64,000 bases of DNA from Alphaproteobacteria bacterium. GTDB lineage: Bacteria; Pseudomonadota; Alphaproteobacteria; Rhizobiales; Rhizobiaceae. The translations under genes and the position numbers were made by a program. Shown piece by piece: positions 20,493 through 29,102 of the stretch (its first letter is position 1; each line of letters opens with the position of its first letter). The notes below the pieces were generated by a model. That model was given only the letters and a program-made list of their open reading frames with translations. It was not told the origin of the DNA and searched no databases. The stretch spans positions 30,430-94,429 of the forward strand of contig BOKV01000018.1 of NCBI GenBank assembly GCA_016861165.1, read 5' to 3'.

Positions 20493-22282
20493 GCCGCCTT
20501 GCCCCTGCGCCGGGCGGGGAAGGAGGCGAGCGGCAGCGTCACGGTGAACTCGGCGCCGCCCGCGGCCGAGCGACCGGCGCGCAGTTGCCCGCCGAATTTC
20601 TCGACGATGGCGCGACAAATGGAGAGGCCGAGGCCGAGACCCTGGCCGACCTGCTTGGTCGAGAAGAATGGCTCGGTCATGCGGCTGATGATGGCCGGAT
20701 CGATGCCAGGGCCGTTGTCGGCGACCGTCAGCACCCCCTCGTCGCCGCGGCGAGAGACGGTGATGGCGACCACGGGTCGCGGCGTGCCCGCAAGCGCATC
20801 GAGCGCGTTGTTGACCAGATTGACGGCGATTTGCTCGATGCGAATGTCGTTGGCGTTGACGAAGACCGGCTCGTCCGGCTGCTCGAACGAGATCGCCGCC
20901 GACTGGGCCTCGGCCCGATGGGCGACGATTTCGATCGCCGCCTCGACGCTGCGGGCAAGGTCGATGGCGCGTACCTCGGCGATATCGGGCCTGGCGAACG
21001 CCTTGAGGTGGCGTACCGTGCGCTGGATGCGCTCGGTCAGCGAGCGTGCCCGGCGCACAACGCGGGCGGCCTCGCCGGCGTCGCCACGCTCGGCATGCAG
21101 GCCGGCGGTCGCCAGCGTGTTCTCGATTGCCGCCAGCGGCTGGCTGACCTCGTGGACGATCGCCGCCGACATGCGCCCCAGCGCGGCGAGGCTTGCCGCC
21201 TGGACAAGCGAATCCTGGGCGGCGCGCAGGTCCTGCTCGGCCCGCCGGCGCTCGTGGACCTCGCGCGCCAGCTCGGCGGTACGTTCGGCGACCGCCCGTT
21301 CAAGGAGGTCATGCTGCTCCAGCTTGGCGCGGACGATCTGGCGGCGCTGCCGGAAATAGGCTACCGCCGCCGCCGACAGGAGGGACAGGAGCAGCGCCAC
21401 CGAGGCGGCCAGCCATGCCCCGGCATTGATGGCGGCCAGATCGGTGGCGGCGAGAAGCTGCCAGCCGTCGGCCGGAACCGCCATGGTGCGGAACAGCAAA
21501 CCCTCGGCGATGACGGTCGCCGGCGGCGCCATCGGCGCGGCGGTATCGATCAGCGGCCCGGCGGCGGCGAGGTCGATGCCGGAATATTTGCGCGTTTCGG
21601 CCAGCCGGCGCGCCGCGTCGGTCGTCAACGGCGCGAGGGTGCGGTAGCGCCATTCGGAGCGGCCGGAGAGGAACACCACGCCGTCGGCATCGGCGAGCGC
21701 GACCAGCGGGTTGGAGCGGGCCCAGCTACCTTCGAGCGGCGCCATGTCGACCTTGACGATGGCAACGCCGATCAGGCGCTCGCCGAGACGGATCACCGAG
21801 GAGAGGAAATAGCCCGGCCGGCCGGTGGTCACGCCGACGGCGTAGTAGCGTCCCTGACCGGTCGCCAGGGCATCGAGGAAATAAGGCCGGAACCGGTAGT
21901 TGTGGCCGACAAAGCTGAGCGGCTCGGCATGGTTGCTCGAAGCGATGGTCAGCCCGGTCGGGTCCATGATGAACAGGGCGTCGGCGCCGGTCTCGCCGGC
22001 GACGGCCTCGAGATAGCCGTTCGCCGCCGCCAGCTCGGCCTCACCGCCTTCGGTGAGCGCCGCGACGATGCGCGCATCGCGCGACAGCACCGGGGCCAGC
22101 GCGCGGAACCGCTCGATCTCGCTCTCGACGGCGCGTGCGTAAAGCTGCAGTCGCTGGTCGAGCCCGCCTTCGGCACGGGCGATGCCAGCGCGGTGCGCCA
22201 TCTGCCAGAAGGCCAGCGTCACGGCGGCGGCCAGCACGATGACGGCGCCAAGGGCGGCCATTCTGCGAAAGGTCGGCGACAA
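20489..22282 (-). CDS. DctB-like sensor histidine kinase
   Basis: The protein (597 residues) has a first membrane helix at about 8-27, a large periplasmic region to about 288 that resembles the double-Cache domain of DctB (SNHAEPLSFVGHNYRFRPYF), a second helix at about 289-310, a coiled coil, and a kinase core. The phosphorylated His is H377 in AAIVHEVSQPLAAIENT. The ATP site shows IAVNLVNNALDAL, DNGPGID and GLGLGLSI. It probably senses the solute of the neighbouring transporter and phosphorylates the DctD-like partner. Confidence 0.92.
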   Translation of the reverse strand: MSPTFRRMAALGAVIVLAAAVTLAFWQMAHRAGIARAEGGLDQRLQLYARAVESEIERFRALAPVLSRDARIVAALTEGGEAELAAANGYLEAVAGETGADALFIMDPTGLTIASSNHAEPLSFVGHNYRFRPYFLDALATGQGRYYAVGVTTGRPGYFLSSVIRLGERLIGVAIVKVDMAPLEGSWARSNPLVALADADGVVFLSGRSEWRYRTLAPLTTDAARRLAETRKYSGIDLAAAGPLIDTAAPMAPPATVIAEGLLFRTMAVPADGWQLLAATDLAAINAGAWLAASVALLLSLLSAAAVAYFRQRRQIVRAKLEQHDLLERAVAERTAELAREVHERRRAEQDLRAAQDSLVQAASLAALGRMSAAIVHEVSQPLAAIENTLATAGLHAERGDAGEAARVVRRARSLTERIQRTVRHLKAFARPDIAEVRAIDLARSVEAAIEIVAHRAEAQSAAISFEQPDEPVFVNANDIRIEQIAVNLVNNALDALAGTPRPVVAITVSRRGDEGVLTVADNGPGIDPAIISRMTEPFFSTKQVGQGLGLGLSICRAIVEKFGGQLRAGRSAAGGAEFTVTLPLASFPARRRGKAA

Positions 22283-22453
22283 TGACTCCTCCCCCGGGCA
22301 ATCCTATATCCGTTCCTACCGCGCTTGGAAGCGCGTTGCGCCAGAGGGAAGTCGGAGGGCAGCGCTCATTCTTGCCGGGCGCGTACGCGCCGCGTCATCT
22401 TGCCGGCTTCCGGCCAGGCGCCGGCCGTCGTTCAATCGGCGCCAGGAGAGGCC

Positions 22454-23317
22454 ATGATCGAAACCCATCGCAGCATCGTCGCCCCGTCGGAATGCGACGG
22501 CAACCGCCACATGAATGTCAGCCACTACGTGAGGCGGTTCTCGGAGGCAGGCCAGAACTTCCTAGCCATCCATGGTGCCGGCGCGGCTGCCTACAGGCCG
22601 GCCAACCGCCATTTCCGCTTCCATCGTGAACTGGAGGAGAATTCGCGCGTGCTGGTGGTGTCCATCGCCGTCGGCGGCGGCGCCCATCGCGGCGAGATCG
22701 TCCACGTGATGGAGGACGCCGACCGCGGCTTCGTCTCGGCAACCTGCATCGATTCGGATTTTCCCGAATTGCCGACTGGCCTGCCGGCGACACTCGGCGG
22801 GCCGCCGGCCAAGGCGAGGCCGCGCTCGATCGAACGGGGCAGGTACCGGCCGGTCGATGTCGACACGCTGGTCGCCAGGCGGCTCGCCATGGTCGCCCAC
22901 CGCAACCGCGTCGCGGCCAGCGAGTGTGACGGCGACGGCAGGATGAGCGACGGCGACCTCGTCGGCCGGTTCTTTGCCTCGGCCAGCCACCTTTGGTCCT
23001 ATGCCGGCTTCGACATGTCCTGGTTCCGAGAGAACGGCCATGGCGGCGCCGCCGTCGAGATGAAGCTGACCCGCCACGCCGACATCGCCGCCGGTCAGGA
23101 CTATGCCATCGTCTCGTGGGTGCCGCGCATGGCCGGCAAGATGCTGGCCTTGTCGAACCAGATGGTCGCGGTACCGGACAACCGGCCGCTCGCCTCGATC
23201 AGCGCCGTCTCGATCGTCCTGGACCATGACACGCGCACCGCCGTCGAAATCCCGGAAGCGTTCCGCCGCAAGCATGCCGCGCGTTTCGGCGAACTTGCGG
23301 CAATGGGGGTCTATTGA
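22454..23317 (+). CDS. Tandem hotdog-fold (acyl thioesterase-like) protein
   Basis: The 287-residue protein is an internal duplication. The first half has APSECDGNRHMNVSHYVRRF and the second ASECDGDGRMSDGDLVGRFF, each matching the entry strand and central helix of the 4HBT hotdog fold. Such proteins usually hydrolyse acyl-CoA or acyl-ACP thioesters. The second copy has lost the HMN triad seen in the first, so only one half may be catalytic. ATG 22454 follows a good AGGAGAGG. Its TGA overlaps the next start codon as TTGA, coupling it to the deacetylase-like gene. It may belong functionally to the lipoate cassette downstream, since octanoyl-ACP and lipoyl intermediates are acyl thioesters, but that is inference. 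Confidence 0.75.
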   Translation: MIETHRSIVAPSECDGNRHMNVSHYVRRFSEAGQNFLAIHGAGAAAYRPANRHFRFHRELEENSRVLVVSIAVGGGAHRGEIVHVMEDADRGFVSATCIDSDFPELPTGLPATLGGPPAKARPRSIERGRYRPVDVDTLVARRLAMVAHRNRVAASECDGDGRMSDGDLVGRFFASASHLWSYAGFDMSWFRENGHGGAAVEMKLTRHADIAAGQDYAIVSWVPRMAGKMLALSNQMVAVPDNRPLASISAVSIVLDHDTRTAVEIPEAFRRKHAARFGELAAMGVY

Positions 23318-24426
23318 AGGCGCATTTCATCAGTTCCGACATCTACCGCGCGGCGGGCTACCCGCCCGGCCACCCGCTCGCCATCCAGCGCATCGGCACC
23401 GTGCTGACGCTGTGCGAGCAACTCGGCTGGCTGGCGCCGCGCGGCCCGGGTGTCTTCGTCGACAGCCCGCGAGCCAGCATCGAGGAACTGACGCGGTTTC
23501 ACGACCCGGCTTATGTCGCCGCCCTGCGCGCGGCCGAGGCGGAAGGCTTCGTGCCGGCCGCTATCCGGGAGAAGTACCGCATCGGCACGATGGAGAACCC
23601 GGTTTTCGCCGGTCTGTTCCGCCGCGCCAGCACCGCCGTCGGCGGATCGATGCTGGCGGCCAGGCTGGCGGCGCGGGGCGGCATCGCCTACCACCCCTCG
23701 GGCGGCACGCACCACGCCATGGCCGACCACGCCTCCGGCTTCTGCTATTTCAACGATCCGGTTTTCGCAATCCTCGCCTTCCTCGACCTCGGTTTCGAGC
23801 GCGTGCTCTATGTCGATCTCGATGCCCATCATGGCGACGGTGTCGAGACAGCGTTTGCCGGCGACGGGCGTGTGCTGCTCATCTCGGTGCACGAGGCCGG
23901 CCGCTGGCCGCACACCGGCCAGCACAGCGACCGGGCCGGCGGCAATGCGCGCAACCTCCCGGTGCCGAAGGACTTCAACGACAGCGAGATGGACTGGCTG
24001 ATGGAGCGGTCGGTACTGCCCATCGCCCGCGCCTTCGCGCCGCAGGCGGTGGTTGTCACCTGCGGCGCCGACGCGCTCGCCGGCGATCCGCTGTCGACCA
24101 TGGCGCTCAGCAACAGCTGCCTGTGGGACGCTGTCATGGCGCTTGCCGGGCTCAGTGGCTCGACGGTCGTGCTCGGCGGCGGCGGCTACAATCCATGGAC
24201 TGTGGCGCGGTGCTGGGCCGGCCTGTGGGGCCGCCTCAGCGGACGATCCATTCCCGACATGCTGCCGCCCGATAGCGTCGCGCTGCTGCAAGGTCTAAGC
24301 TGCGATCTCATCGACGAGGAGGACATGCTGGCCGGCTGGACGACGACCCTCGCCGACCCGCGTCATGACGGGCCGGTGCGGCCGGCAGTCCGCGAACTGG
24401 CCGAGGCGGTGCTGGCCGACGCCTGA
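23314..24426 (+). CDS. HDAC-superfamily amidohydrolase
   Basis: This 370-residue protein has the complete active site of zinc-dependent histone deacetylases: the His pair H133-H134 (GGTHHAMADHASGFCYFN), Zn ligands D170 and H172 (DLDAHHGDG) and D258 (GADALAGDP), and the catalytic Tyr Y292 (GGGGYNP). The superfamily removes acyl groups from lysine or polyamine amides, and members include acetylpolyamine amidohydrolases and AcuC. The TTG start overlaps the preceding stop. It lies 97 bases before the lipoate assembly cassette, and lipoate is attached to lysine by an amide. Substrate is unknown; deacetylation, depolyamination and removal of longer acyls are all open. Confidence 0.9.
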   Translation: MKAHFISSDIYRAAGYPPGHPLAIQRIGTVLTLCEQLGWLAPRGPGVFVDSPRASIEELTRFHDPAYVAALRAAEAEGFVPAAIREKYRIGTMENPVFAGLFRRASTAVGGSMLAARLAARGGIAYHPSGGTHHAMADHASGFCYFNDPVFAILAFLDLGFERVLYVDLDAHHGDGVETAFAGDGRVLLISVHEAGRWPHTGQHSDRAGGNARNLPVPKDFNDSEMDWLMERSVLPIARAFAPQAVVVTCGADALAGDPLSTMALSNSCLWDAVMALAGLSGSTVVLGGGGYNPWTVARCWAGLWGRLSGRSIPDMLPPDSVALLQGLSCDLIDEEDMLAGWTTTLADPRHDGPVRPAVRELAEAVLADA

Positions 24427-24523
24427 TCATTTGCCGCGGCCGCAGCGTGTCGGTTCTGACTTGCAGTTTGCGCCCGCGCGGTGCAAACATAGAAAAAATT
24501 AGATATGTTGCCGAGGAGGCGCC

Positions 24524-25576
24524 GTGTTGGCCGGATGGCTGGAACGGATCGGTGCGATCGAGGAGCTGGACGACGCCGAATTCGACGCCGGGCTGGTTGC
24601 CCGCATGGAAGCGGCGGCGCGGCGCCGGCGGGCCGGGCCGATCCGCTTCTCGACGCCGACCTTCAAGGAATATGACAGCAGCGAACTGAAGGGCTGTGCC
24701 AAGAACAGCTTCCCGGCTTTTTCGATCACCGGGTCGGCCTGCGCGCTCGACTGTGACCACTGCCAGGCGAAGATACTCGAGCCGATGATTCCGGCGACGA
24801 AGCCGGAAATGCTCGACCGGAAGGTTCGCGATCTGATCCTCCTGCAGAACCTGCAGGGGTTTCTGCTGTCAGGCGGTTCGAACCGGCGCAACGAGATCCG
24901 CTACGAACGCTTCTATCCGGTCATCGAGGGGCTGAAGCGCGACTTCCCGCATCTGAAGATCGCCATCCACACCGCGCTGACCGACGAGGCCGGCGCCCGA
25001 CGCATGGAGGCGGCGGGTGTCGACACCGCCATGATGGACGTGATCGGCGCACAGGAAACCATCCGCGAAGTCTATCACCTCGACCGGCCGGTCGCCGATT
25101 TCGAGGCGACGCTGGCGGCGCTGACCGCGACCGCGATGGAAGTGTCGCCGCATATCGTCATCGGCCTCCACTACGGTGAAATCCGCGGCGAGGCCGATGC
25201 ACTCGACATGGTGGCGCGCCATCCGGTCAACGCGCTGGTGCTGGTGGTCGTCATGCCGTTCTATGCGCGGCCGGGCACCTTCCGCACGCCGGCAACGGCC
25301 GATGTCGGCCGCATCTTCCTCGAGGCGCGCGCCAGGCTGCCCGACCGCAAGGTGCTGCTCGGCTGCGCGCGGCCGCCCGGCATGCACAAGCGGGTCACCG
25401 ACGCCTATGCGGTGATGGCCGGGCTCGACGGCATCGCTTTCCCCGCCGAGGGTGCGGTGGCCGTCGCCCGCGCCATCGGCCGTGACCACCATCAGGAACA
25501 CGCCTGCTGCTCGATCAAGATCGGCGCCGATATCGGGAGGGGGCCGGCGCTGCGCGCTTCGCCCTGCGCGGCATGA
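24524..25576 (+). CDS. lipS1: Radical SAM lipoyl synthase subunit LipS1
   Basis: The 350-residue protein carries the radical SAM cluster motif CX3CX2C at C73, C77 and C80 (CALDCDHC) and two vicinal Cys at 328-329 (ACCSIKIG). Together with a second radical SAM gene, a GGR-like flavoprotein and a two-domain lipoate ligase in a row, this fits LipS1 of the alternative lipoate pathway. There LipS1 and LipS2 jointly insert two sulfurs into the octanoyl chain already on its protein. The GTG start at 24524 follows GAGGAGG. The stop overlaps the next gene as ATGA. The family call rests on motif plus gene order; a search is needed to exclude another paired radical SAM system. Confidence 0.8.
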   Translation: MLAGWLERIGAIEELDDAEFDAGLVARMEAAARRRRAGPIRFSTPTFKEYDSSELKGCAKNSFPAFSITGSACALDCDHCQAKILEPMIPATKPEMLDRKVRDLILLQNLQGFLLSGGSNRRNEIRYERFYPVIEGLKRDFPHLKIAIHTALTDEAGARRMEAAGVDTAMMDVIGAQETIREVYHLDRPVADFEATLAALTATAMEVSPHIVIGLHYGEIRGEADALDMVARHPVNALVLVVVMPFYARPGTFRTPATADVGRIFLEARARLPDRKVLLGCARPPGMHKRVTDAYAVMAGLDGIAFPAEGAVAVARAIGRDHHQEHACCSIKIGADIGRGPALRASPCAA

Positions 25577-26682
25577 GCGGCTGGCATGACATCGACGTGC
25601 TGGTCGTCGGCCTCGGGCCGGCCGGGGCGTCGGCGGCGGCCGCTGCCGCTGCTGCCGGAGCCCGCGTGCTGGCCGTCGATCGCAACGCCCGGCCCGGCCT
25701 GCCGGTTCAGTGCGCCGAATTCGTGCCCATGCTGCTCGGCGCCGAGGTGCGGCAGGCGGCGGCGGCAAGCGTGCAGCCGATCGACCGCATGGCGACCCAT
25801 GTGGCGGGTGAGGCGGCCGATCTCGAACCCGACTTCACCGGCCGCATGATCGACCGTGCCCGTTTCGATGCGGCGCTGGTCGACGAGGCGAAGGCCGCCG
25901 GCGCCGAAATCCGGTTCGGCACGCCGCTGCGCACGCTCGACGCCGACGGCATCGCCCGGCTGGGCGACGGCACGGCGGTGCGGGCCCGCGTCATCGTCGG
26001 CGCCGACGGGCCACGTTCGGTCGTCGGCCGCGCCATCGGCCGGGTCAACCGTCAGATCGTCGAGACCCGCCAGATCACCGCGGACCTCCGCATCGCGCAC
26101 CGCGGCACCGACATCTTCCTCGATCGCGAGATCGTCGGCGGCTATGGCTGGCTGTTCCCGAAGGGCGGGGTCTGCAATATCGGCGTGGGCGTCGCCGCCA
26201 CTGAAAAGCACCGGCTCAAGCCGCTGCTCGCGCGCCTCCATGCCCGCCTTGTCGAAGAGGGCCGCGTGGGCGAAACCGTCCACGGCCACACTGGCGGCGC
26301 CATTCCGGTCGGCGGCATGGTCGGGCCGACCGGCAGGATCGGTCCGGTGCCGGTGCTGCTTGCCGGCGACGCGGCCGGGCTCACCAATCCGGTGACCGGC
26401 GCCGGCATCAACGCGGCCGTCAACTCCGGCCGGTTGGCCGGAGAGGCCGCGGCGGCGATCTGGGCCGGCGAGAGGGGCGCGGCGCCCGACTATGGCGACG
26501 AGATCGAAGCCCTGTTCGGCCGTTCGCTGGCACTCGCCAGACGCCGGCGCGGCCAGTTGATGGCGGCGTGGCGGCGCGCCGACGGACCGACACCGGCCGA
26601 ACTGCGCGACGGCTGGATCGCCTATCCGCAATACTGGGCCGACGCGGCGCCGCCACGGCAAGGAGCGAGGATGACGGCATGA
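25573..26682 (+). CDS. lipT: FAD-dependent oxidoreductase LipT (geranylgeranyl-reductase family)
   Basis: The 369-residue flavoprotein starts with a dinucleotide-binding motif (VVGLGPAGASAAA) and has VGADGPRSVVGR and GDAAGLTNPVTGAGINAAV, the FAD contacts of the geranylgeranyl reductase family. In sHdr-linked lipoate loci such a gene, called LipT, lies with lipS1 and lipS2 and is thought to supply electrons for the radical SAM step. Four-base overlaps on both sides tie it tightly to lipS1 and lipS2 here. A reductase of isoprenoid chains is the alternative but no isoprenoid gene is nearby. Confidence 0.78.
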   Translation: MSGWHDIDVLVVGLGPAGASAAAAAAAAGARVLAVDRNARPGLPVQCAEFVPMLLGAEVRQAAAASVQPIDRMATHVAGEAADLEPDFTGRMIDRARFDAALVDEAKAAGAEIRFGTPLRTLDADGIARLGDGTAVRARVIVGADGPRSVVGRAIGRVNRQIVETRQITADLRIAHRGTDIFLDREIVGGYGWLFPKGGVCNIGVGVAATEKHRLKPLLARLHARLVEEGRVGETVHGHTGGAIPVGGMVGPTGRIGPVPVLLAGDAAGLTNPVTGAGINAAVNSGRLAGEAAAAIWAGERGAAPDYGDEIEALFGRSLALARRRRGQLMAAWRRADGPTPAELRDGWIAYPQYWADAAPPRQGARMTA

Positions 26683-27977
26683 CCTGTCTGAAACCGGAAG
26701 GGGCGGTGCCCGGTACGGCCGGCGCGGGCGGACTCGACTTCAACGCCTACGAGCAGATGGCGCCGCGCGCGCCGGCCGCCATCCCGGCCGCGCTGCGCAA
26801 CGGCGCTCGCGTCAAGCACAACAACATCGCGCCGGAGGGCGTCTATTTCCCGAAGTACAACATGCTGACGCCGCACATGCGCTCGCCCGACTACGTGCAG
26901 ATGTCGACGGCGGCGGCGATCACGCTCGGGCTGGTGCCGGGCAGGATGCACCGCTGCTCGTGCACGCGCTGCCTCAACCTGCTGCTGACCTATCCGGAAG
27001 GCTGCCGGGCCAACTGCGCCTATTGCGGGCTTGCCCGCCACCGCGAGGCCGAGCGCGACTACGCCGACCGCAACTTCATCCGCGTCGACTGGCCGGCCGC
27101 GCCGATGGAGGAGGTGGTGGACATCGTGGCGCGCGACGTGGCCGGCTCGCCCTTCCACCGCATGTGCATCTCGATGATCACCCATCCCCGTTCGGATGCC
27201 GACGCCGTCACCGTGCTGAAGCAGTGGACCGAGCGCATCGACCCGGCGGCGATCCCGATCTCGATCCTGTCCAACCCGACCACCATGAACCGCTCCGACG
27301 TTCAGCGCATGCGCGACATGGGCGCCGACATCTTCACGGTGGCGCTGGACGCGGCAACGCCGGAAATCTTCGACCGCACGCGCGGCAAGGGGGTGCAGTC
27401 GCCGCACAACTGGAAGAAATACTGGGAAATCCTGATGGATGCCCGCGAGGTGTTCGGGCCGCAGAAGTTCGGCGCCCACATCATCGTCGGCATGGGCGAG
27501 ACCGAGCACGACGTGCTCAATCTGGTGCAGCGGCTGGTCGACCTCGGCGGTCACAGCCACATGTTCTGCTTCTTCCCCGAAAAGGGCTCGCTGATGGACC
27601 ATCTGCCGGCCACCCCGCGCGACCAGTGGCGGCGCGTGCAACTCGGCCGCTACCTGATCGACTATTGCGGCGTCCGCGTCGACCACATGCGGTTCGACGA
27701 CATGGGCCGCGTCGTCGATTTCGGCATCCCGAAGGCGGAGCTCGACGCCACGATCGACGCCGGCATCGCCTTCCGCACCTCCGGCTGCCCCGGCAAGTTC
27801 GCCGACGACATCTCCGCCTGCGACCGGCCCTATGGCGATTCGCCGCCGTCCAACATCGCCAGCTATCCGTTTCCGCTGGCGGCCGCCGACATCCGCAGGG
27901 TCCGCCACCAGCTCGGCCTGGAGCAGCCCGGCGAGCACTATGTGGCCGACGAGGAATTCGAGGAATTCGGCCAATAG
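26679..27977 (+). CDS. lipS2: Radical SAM lipoyl synthase subunit LipS2
   Basis: From the ATG at 26679 the protein has 432 residues. C109, C113 and C116 (CRANCAYC) form the radical SAM cluster. Upstream, HRCSCTRCLN provides three further Cys (93, 95, 98) that could bind an auxiliary cluster, as the sulfur donor does in LipA. The later TSGCPGK and ISACDRPYGD add two more. It would act with LipS1 to convert octanoyl to lipoyl. The longer upstream frame lies inside lipT and is rejected. The ligase gene starts 12 bases after its stop. Confidence 0.8.
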   Translation: MTCLKPEGAVPGTAGAGGLDFNAYEQMAPRAPAAIPAALRNGARVKHNNIAPEGVYFPKYNMLTPHMRSPDYVQMSTAAAITLGLVPGRMHRCSCTRCLNLLLTYPEGCRANCAYCGLARHREAERDYADRNFIRVDWPAAPMEEVVDIVARDVAGSPFHRMCISMITHPRSDADAVTVLKQWTERIDPAAIPISILSNPTTMNRSDVQRMRDMGADIFTVALDAATPEIFDRTRGKGVQSPHNWKKYWEILMDAREVFGPQKFGAHIIVGMGETEHDVLNLVQRLVDLGGHSHMFCFFPEKGSLMDHLPATPRDQWRRVQLGRYLIDYCGVRVDHMRFDDMGRVVDFGIPKAELDATIDAGIAFRTSGCPGKFADDISACDRPYGDSPPSNIASYPFPLAAADIRRVRHQLGLEQPGEHYVADEEFEEFGQ

Positions 27978-27989
27978 GAGCCGGCCGGC

Positions 27990-29096
27990 ATGGCCCGCAC
28001 GTTCCGCGTCATCGACACCGGCATCCGGCCCTGCCGCGAGCAGATGGCGTTCGACCAGGCGCTGATCGACAACCACAAGGCCGGCCGCATCGCCGACACG
28101 ATCCGCTTCCTGCAGTTTCCACCTTCGGTGCTGGTCGGCCGTCACCAGGCGCTGTCACAAGAGCTGAACCTGCCCGCCTGCCGGGCGGCGGGCGTCGGCA
28201 TCGGCCGGCGCATCACCGGCGGTGGCGCGCTCTATCTCGACGAGGGCCAATTCGGCTGGGAGCTCGTCTTCCACCGCGACACGCTGGCGATCGCCAATCT
28301 CGGCGAACTTGCCCGCGAAATCTGCGAGGCGGCCGCCTTCGGCCTGTCGAAGCTCGGCATCGAGGCGCGCTACCGTCCGCGCAACGACATCGAGGTCGAA
28401 GGGCGCAAGATTTCCGGCACCGGCGGCTTCTTCGACGGCACCACGATCTTCTACCAGGGCACGACGCTGGTCGACATGGACGGAGAGAAGATGGCCGCGC
28501 TCCTCAACATCCCGGCGGCCAAGCTCGCCAAGCGCGGCCAGACCTCGGGCGCGCAGCGCGTCGTCACGCTGAAGGAATTGTTCGCCGGCGAGCCGCCACC
28601 GGTCGAGGAGGTCAAGGCCGCCCTGCTCGAAGGTTTTTCAGACCGACTCGGCATCATCCCCGAGCCTGGCGAAATCCAGGCATTCGAGGAGGAGACCGCC
28701 CGTGCGATCTTCGACGAGGAGATCGGCGGCGACGACTTTGTCCATTCGATCGACCATCCCGACAGGGAGGCCGAGGTCATGAGCGGCAGCCATACCGGCG
28801 CCGGCGGCACGATCACCGCCCATGTCCGCCTCGAAGGGGCGCGCCAGAACCGGGTGCGCGAGATCGTCATCACCGGCGACTTCTTCGTGACGCCACCGCG
28901 CACGGTGCTCGATCTCGAAGCGGCACTGCGCGGCGTCGCCGTCAACGAGATCGAGGAGCGGGTGCTGCGGTTCTTCAACGAGGCCGAGGTCGGCCTGCTC
29001 ACCGCGGCGCCGGCCGATTTCGTCGCCGCCATCCGTCAGGCGGTGCCGCAGATGGAGGCGGCGCGGCGCTGGCGGCTGTGGCAGCGCGCCGGCTGA
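27990..29096 (+). CDS. Two-domain lipoate-protein ligase, sLpl(AB) type
   Basis: This 368-residue enzyme has the LplA catalytic domain, seen in IGRRITGGGALYLDEGQFGW and in the Lys-containing GRKISGTGGFFDG. A C-terminal accessory domain contains GGTITAHVRLEGARQNRVRE and ITGDFF. The fused catalytic and accessory arrangement matches sLpl(AB) of the lipoate assembly system linked to sulfur oxidation. It attaches lipoate or octanoate to a lysine of an acceptor protein through an acyl-AMP intermediate. Being last in the cassette, it completes a self-contained attach-then-sulfurate pathway with LipS1 and LipS2. Confidence 0.88.
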   Translation: MARTFRVIDTGIRPCREQMAFDQALIDNHKAGRIADTIRFLQFPPSVLVGRHQALSQELNLPACRAAGVGIGRRITGGGALYLDEGQFGWELVFHRDTLAIANLGELAREICEAAAFGLSKLGIEARYRPRNDIEVEGRKISGTGGFFDGTTIFYQGTTLVDMDGEKMAALLNIPAAKLAKRGQTSGAQRVVTLKELFAGEPPPVEEVKAALLEGFSDRLGIIPEPGEIQAFEEETARAIFDEEIGGDDFVHSIDHPDREAEVMSGSHTGAGGTITAHVRLEGARQNRVREIVITGDFFVTPPRTVLDLEAALRGVAVNEIEERVLRFFNEAEVGLLTAAPADFVAAIRQAVPQMEAARRWRLWQRAG

Positions 29097-29102
29097 GCGG
29101 CC

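Noticed and set aside
24524..27977. The two radical SAM genes as a CofG/CofH or BioB/ThiH pair.
   Set aside because: No F420, biotin or thiamine genes are near, while a lipoate ligase and a GGR-like flavoprotein are in the same run; gene order fits LipS1/LipS2 better.
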